Shown here: one piece after another, positions 60,039-64,000 of the stretch
Layout of the letters: each line of letters opens with the position of its first letter
Numbering within the stretch: the stretch's first letter is position 1
Origin: JBEGHD01 sp049334165
GTDB taxonomy: Bacteria > Bacteroidota > Bacteroidia > Flavobacteriales_D > Sanyastnellaceae
NCBI GenBank assembly: GCA_049334165.1
Contig: JBEGHD010000002.1
Reading direction: 5' to 3' (one strand)
DNA length: 64,000 nt
The notes under the pieces: generated by a model
What the model was told of the DNA's origin: nothing
Database searches by the model: none
The model's input: only the letters and a program-made list of their open reading frames with translations
Made by a program: the position numbers and the translations under genes

Positions 60039-61382
60039 TTACAGTCTTCTCACCGCAGATTTAAATTTGCGTCCGCGGTCTTCATAATTTTCAAAAAGGT
60101 CGAAGCTAGCGCAAGCTGGTGAAAGCAAAACGGTGTCGCCATCGTAGCCCAGTTCGTAGGCTGCTTTCACTGCGTCCTCTGCAGACTGCACGTCCACAAT
60201 GGTGTCGATGCGGCCATCGAATGCTTTGTGTAGTTTTTCGTTGTCTTTTCCGAGGCAGATCAACGCCTTTACTTTTTCGTCAACCAGCTCGTAAAGCTCG
60301 GTGTAGTCGTTTCCTTTGTCCACACCCCCGGCAATCCAGATTACCTTGTCTTCAAGGCTCTCGAGGGCATACCAGGTTGAGTTGATGTTTGTGGCTTTAG
60401 AGTCGTTGATAAACTTAATGCCGTGCACTTTGGCGACATACTCTAGTCTGTGTTCCACATTTTCGAAATGTGTGAGACTGTCGCGCACTACTTCCTTTCG
60501 GAGGTCGAGAATTCTACCGGCTACTCCTGCGGCCATCGAATTGATGAGATTGTGCTTTCCCTGTAGAGCTAAATCGTGAATAGACATGGTTAATGTTTCT
60601 TTTATGTTGATGATCAAATTGTTGTTTTCTACTCTTGCGCCCTGCCATTCGGCATCGGCTGTTTTTCTATTTAGTCCGAAGCTGTATTTCTGAGCTTCGA
60701 TTTTGTGCTTTTTAAGTCCTTCGGCAATCACCGGGTCGTCTTCCCAGTAGATGAAAGCGTCTTGAGGTCGCTGGTTTCGGGTAATGCGAAACTTGCTGTC
60801 TCTGTAGCGCTCCATGCTGTTGCCATAGCGATCCAGGTGGTCGGGAGTGATGTTCAGCAGAATGGCGATGTCGGCCCTGAAGTCGATCATTCCATCAAGT
60901 TGAAAGCTGCTGAGCTCGAGCACGTAGTAGTCGAAGTTTTCTTCTTCTACCTGTAGCGCGAAACTCTTGCCCACGTTTCCGGCCAGTCCCACGTTCAATC
61001 CGCCTTTCTTCAGCATGAAGTAGACGAGGTGAGTGGTGGTGGTTTTGCCGTTGCTGCCCGTGATGCAGATCAGTTTTGCATCTGTGTAGCGAGCGGCAAA
61101 TTCGATTTCCGAAATCACCGGAATTCCTTTTTCTCTCAGGCTCACAATCAGTGGAGCTTCATCGGGAATCCCGGGGCTCTTTACTACTTCTGTAGCTTCG
61201 AAAATCTCTTCTTCGCTATGGGTGCCTTCTTCCCACCGGATCTCATTATTTGAAAGAACTTCTTTGTATTTCTCCTTGATGGTTCCGCGATCGCTCACGA
61301 AAACATCAAATCCTTTTTTCTTTGCCAGTACCGCTGCTCCCACACCGCTTTCTCCCGCTCCCAAAATCACCAGCTTTTCCAT
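60039..61382 (-). CDS. murD: UDP-N-acetylmuramoylalanine-D-glutamate ligase
   Basis: This 447-aa Mur ligase starts KLVILGAGESGVGAAVLAKK and has the ATP loop ICITGSNGKTTTTHLVYFML. LELSSFQLDGMIDFRADIAI and ITPDHLDRYGNSMERYRDSK follow, then the C-terminal FINDSKATNINSTWYALESL, the MurD-specific DSKATN motif. It ligates D-Glu to UDP-MurNAc-L-Ala. It lies 6 bases after mraY and 17 bases before ftsW on the minus strand. Confidence 0.96.
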   Translation of the reverse strand: MEKLVILGAGESGVGAAVLAKKKGFDVFVSDRGTIKEKYKEVLSNNEIRWEEGTHSEEEIFEATEVVKSPGIPDEAPLIVSLREKGIPVISEIEFAARYTDAKLICITGSNGKTTTTHLVYFMLKKGGLNVGLAGNVGKSFALQVEEENFDYYVLELSSFQLDGMIDFRADIAILLNITPDHLDRYGNSMERYRDSKFRITRNQRPQDAFIYWEDDPVIAEGLKKHKIEAQKYSFGLNRKTADAEWQGARVENNNLIINIKETLTMSIHDLALQGKHNLINSMAAGVAGRILDLRKEVVRDSLTHFENVEHRLEYVAKVHGIKFINDSKATNINSTWYALESLEDKVIWIAGGVDKGNDYTELYELVDEKVKALICLGKDNEKLHKAFDGRIDTIVDVQSAEDAVKAAYELGYDGDTVLLSPACASFDLFENYEDRGRKFKSAVRRL

Positions 61383-61388
61383 TTTCTG

Positions 61389-62642
61389 CTATCTGATTTT
61401 GAGCGTTACAATGGTTAGCACAGCGAGCATTACTCCCACAATCCAAAAGCGCGAAACGATTTTAGATTCGTGGTATCCCAGTTTCTGGTAGTGGTGGTGC
61501 AGCGGAGCCATCTGAAAGATTCTTCTCCCTTCACCAAATCTTTTCTTGGTGTATTTGAAGTAGCTCACCTGGAGCATCACACTCACATTTTCAATCAGGA
61601 ATATTCCGCAGAGGATGGGAATCAAAAGCTCCTTGCGAATGGCTATGGCAAACACTGCGATGATTCCACCGAGCGCGAGACTACCAGTATCTCCCATAAA
61701 AACCTGGGCTGGAAATGAATTGTACCACAAAAAGCCGATGCACGCTCCGACAAAAGCACTGATGAAAATCACCAGCTCGCCCGAACTCGGGATGTACATG
61801 ATGTTGAGGTAATCGGCAAAAATGTAGTTACCCGAAACGTAGGCCAGTATCGCCAGTGTCACTCCGATGATGGCCGAAGTTCCAGTTGCCAGTCCGTCCA
61901 GGCCATCGGTCATGTTGGCTCCGTTGCTCACCGCGGTCACGATGAAAATCACAAACGGAATGAAAATAAGCCACGCGTAATCTTTTGCTCCTTCGCCCAT
62001 CCAGCTGATCAACCAGGCGTAATCGAACTCGTTGTTTTTTACAAAAGGAATGGTCGTTTTGGTGCTGTTTTCAATCGTTACCCAATTCTCGCTTTCGGTA
62101 GGTGAATCATCCTGATTGGCTGTCACCTCTGAGAAAGAGGTTGCAGGTGTGTCAGCAATTTTTTGCTTCATTGTTACATCCGGACTGAAGTAGAGCATCG
62201 ACCCGATGATGATTCCAACTCCTACCTGACCGATCACCTTGAACTTGCCAGCAAGCCCTGCCTTATTCTTTTTGAATACCTTGATGTAGTCGTCAATGAA
62301 GCCGATGCTACCGAGCCAAACTGTGGCCACTAGCATGGTTTGCACGTAGATGTTTGTGAGATCAGCAAAAAGTAGAGCTGGAATGAAAATGCTCGCCAGG
62401 ATGATGATTCCACCCATGGTTGGTGTTCCGGCTTTTTGTGTTTGACCTTCGAGTCCGAGATCGCGAACCGATTCGCCAACTTGCTTGTAGCGAAGCCAGT
62501 TGATCAGCCTTTTGCCAAACAAAAGAGAAATGATCAGCGAAGTGATGATGGCTGCAGCCGCCCTGAAGGAAATGTACTGAAACAGTCCTGCTCCGGGGAA
62601 GTCATAGGCATTGTCGAGATATTCAAAAAGGTGATACAGCAT
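61389..62642 (-). CDS. mraY: Phospho-MurNAc-pentapeptide translocase MraY
   Basis: The protein has 417 residues and about ten helices. Conserved motifs are GTPTMGGIIILASIFIPALL, the Asp pair in LGSIGFIDDYIKVFKKNKAG, NGANMTDGLDGLATGTSAI, VFMGDTGSLALGGIIAVFAI and the late PLHHHYQKLGYHESKIVSRF. Between the early catalytic region and the NxxxxxDG motif there is an extra loop of about 60 residues rich in Ser/Thr/Glu, which makes it longer than E. coli MraY (360). Such inserts are usual in Bacteroidetes. It attaches phospho-MurNAc-pentapeptide to undecaprenyl phosphate. It overlaps murE by one base. Confidence 0.96.
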   Translation of the reverse strand: MLYHLFEYLDNAYDFPGAGLFQYISFRAAAAIITSLIISLLFGKRLINWLRYKQVGESVRDLGLEGQTQKAGTPTMGGIIILASIFIPALLFADLTNIYVQTMLVATVWLGSIGFIDDYIKVFKKNKAGLAGKFKVIGQVGVGIIIGSMLYFSPDVTMKQKIADTPATSFSEVTANQDDSPTESENWVTIENSTKTTIPFVKNNEFDYAWLISWMGEGAKDYAWLIFIPFVIFIVTAVSNGANMTDGLDGLATGTSAIIGVTLAILAYVSGNYIFADYLNIMYIPSSGELVIFISAFVGACIGFLWYNSFPAQVFMGDTGSLALGGIIAVFAIAIRKELLIPILCGIFLIENVSVMLQVSYFKYTKKRFGEGRRIFQMAPLHHHYQKLGYHESKIVSRFWIVGVMLAVLTIVTLKIR

Positions 62643-64000
62643 TACTTCTCCAGGGTTTTGAGGGTTTCGTTCACTATTTTGAGGTCGTCAAAATCTTTTT
62701 TCACTCCGTTGATTTCCTGATACTTTTCGTGTCCTTTTCCGGCAATCAGAATGATGTCGCCATTTGTTGCCATTGTGCATGCCAACTTGATTGCTTCTCT
62801 GCGATCAGTTAGCGAGAGTGTCTTTTTCATCTGCACCGGATCCAGACCGGTTTTCATGTCGTCAATAATTGCCTGTGGATCTTCCGTTCTCGGGTTGTCC
62901 GAAGTGAGGATCACCTGATCTGAGTAGTGGGCGGCAAGTTCTGCCATCACCGGGCGTTTGGCTGTGTCGCGATCTCCGCCACATCCCACAATCGTGATCA
63001 CTTTTTCGTTTCCGGTGCGAATGTTTTGAATGGTTTTCAGCACATTCTTTAGTGCATCGGGTGTGTGTGCGTAGTCGACAATAGCCGTTACGTTGTTTGG
63101 CGTTTTGACGTACTGGAATCTTCCGTCCACAGCTTTGAGCGTGCTGATTTTTGTGAGCACTTCCATTTGATCGGCTTCCAGCTCCATAGCCACTCCGTAA
63201 ACTGCCAGCAGGTTGTAGGCGTTGAAATCACCAATCAATCTGCTGTAAAGGTCTTTGCCTCCAAGTGTCATGTGGAGTCCGCTAAACTGATTTTCGATCA
63301 GCTTTGCGCGGTAGTCGGCCATCGATTTTAGTCCGAAAGTTCTTTTGAGTGCTTTGGTGTTTTGCAGCATCACTTCGCCTCGCGAGTCGTCCACGTTTAC
63401 CAGCGCGAAAGCATCTTCCGGCAGGTTGTCGAAAAGAAGTTTTTTTGCTCTGATATACTCTTTGAAAGTCTTGTGGTAATCGAGGTGCTCGTGTGTGATG
63501 TTGGTGAAAACTCCGCCACTGAATTTCGCTCCTGTCACACGGTGTTGCACCAATGCGTGCGAACTCACTTCCATGAAGCAGTATTCGCAACCTGCTTCCG
63601 TCATTTCGGCCAGTAGCTGATTGAAACTGATCGCATCAGGAGTAGTGTGCGTTGCAGGAATTTCTTTGTCGTTGATCCAGTTGCTTACCGTGGAAATCAA
63701 ACCGCAGCTGTAGCCCAACTCTCTGAAAAGATTGAAGAGTAGAGTGGTGGTCGTTGTTTTCCCGTTGGTTCCGGTGATTCCAACCAGCTTGAGGTTTTCC
63801 GAAGGGTGATCGTAAAAGTTAGCTGCGATGTAGCCCAGAGACTCACGCGAATCTTTCACCTTTACGAAAGTCACTTGTTCGGGAAGTTCTGCAGGTAGCT
63901 CTTCGCAAACTACAGCCACTGCACCTTGCTCGACAGCTTTCTGGATAAATTGGTGACCATCGGCTTTTTCTCCGCGAATTGCCACAAACAAACCACCTTT
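62642..64000 (-). CDS. murE: UDP-MurNAc-tripeptide synthetase MurE (5' end outside the window)
   Basis: At least 452 codons are open to the window edge. The first visible residues, KGGLFVAIRGEKADGHQFI, are the usual MurE segment near residues 35-55, so roughly 30-40 N-terminal residues are missing. The ATP loop is LVGITGTNGKTTTTTLLFNL. ATHTTPDAISFNQLLAEM, ITHEHLDYHKTFKEYIRAKK and VDYAHTPDALKNVLKTIQNI follow. The motif TSDNPRTEDPQAIIDDM is the DNPR meso-diaminopimelate selector, so the third amino acid is probably meso-DAP. Confidence 0.96.
   Translation of the reverse strand, partial: KGGLFVAIRGEKADGHQFIQKAVEQGAVAVVCEELPAELPEQVTFVKVKDSRESLGYIAANFYDHPSENLKLVGITGTNGKTTTTTLLFNLFRELGYSCGLISTVSNWINDKEIPATHTTPDAISFNQLLAEMTEAGCEYCFMEVSSHALVQHRVTGAKFSGGVFTNITHEHLDYHKTFKEYIRAKKLLFDNLPEDAFALVNVDDSRGEVMLQNTKALKRTFGLKSMADYRAKLIENQFSGLHMTLGGKDLYSRLIGDFNAYNLLAVYGVAMELEADQMEVLTKISTLKAVDGRFQYVKTPNNVTAIVDYAHTPDALKNVLKTIQNIRTGNEKVITIVGCGGDRDTAKRPVMAELAAHYSDQVILTSDNPRTEDPQAIIDDMKTGLDPVQMKKTLSLTDRREAIKLACTMATNGDIILIAGKGHEKYQEINGVKKDFDDLKIVNETLKTLEK

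Noticed and set aside
1..64000. Search for rRNA, tRNA, phage genes, toxin-antitoxin pairs and CRISPR
   Set aside because: None recognised on either strand by reading; small non-coding RNAs cannot be excluded without covariance searches.

Overview
The window looks like a chromosome segment of a Bacteroidetes bacterium, probably a marine-type Flavobacteriales (Cryomorphaceae-like). This rests on family content only: a type IX secretion (T9SS) C-terminal domain, large secreted proteins with Cys-bracketed DDGSC-type repeats, a Bacteroidetes-style division and cell-wall (dcw) cluster with long-tailed FtsZ and insert-bearing MraY, a membrane-anchored MutS-like ATPase, promoter elements of the TAnnTTTG type, and no visible Shine-Dalgarno habit. 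I see no rRNA, tRNA, CRISPR, prophage or intact insertion sequence.

Region 1 (1-19.8 kb) is a surface polysaccharide locus whose genes switch strand repeatedly. It holds a partial GT-C membrane glycosyltransferase, a WecE-like aminotransferase with a nearby GNAT acetyltransferase (4-acetamido-sugar chemistry), two GT2 transferases, a Wzy/GT-C-like membrane protein, and a heptose-like module (PfkB kinase, SIS isomerase, SDR epimerase, stand-alone cytidylyltransferase). It also holds a nonulosonate module (SpsF-like, NeuB, TylF-like methyltransferase, KdsC-like phosphatase), a flippase-type ABC transporter and a Wzc-type tyrosine autokinase.

Region 2 (19.8-22.8 kb) is a small exosortase locus: a 75-aa secreted protein ending in PIDGG + hydrophobic segment + basic tail, an exosortase with its Cys/Arg/His residues, and a companion membrane protein. 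Composite intergenic repeats surround it, and each copy carries the same sub-blocks in the same order. This is the best candidate here for a poorly described system.

Region 3 (22.8-28.6 kb) is a polyamine operon on the minus strand: arginine decarboxylase, a 45-aa charged ORF, agmatinase, a GNAT-nitrilase fusion, a deoxyhypusine-synthase-like enzyme with its catalytic lysine, a poly-Asp-tailed protein and a VOC protein. A 3 x 167 bp tandem repeat follows at 28961-29461.

Region 4 (29.5-46.7 kb) is mixed: MutS-like ATPase, a MarR/YceI pair with a palindrome inside the promoter spacer, a beta-barrel protein, nitroreductase, a thioredoxin-like protein, a 1306-aa repeat protein, a CotH/lamin-tail T9SS protein, a TPR-TM-HTH regulator, TauE/SafE and YqeY.

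Region 5 (46.8-64 kb) has a beta-helix surface protein with dockerin-like tail repeats, a second TPR-TM-LuxR regulator, and the dcw cluster murE(partial)-mraY-murD-ftsW-murG-murC-ftsQ-ftsA-ftsZ on the minus strand. Hairpin terminators follow ftsZ and both large dockerin-tailed genes.
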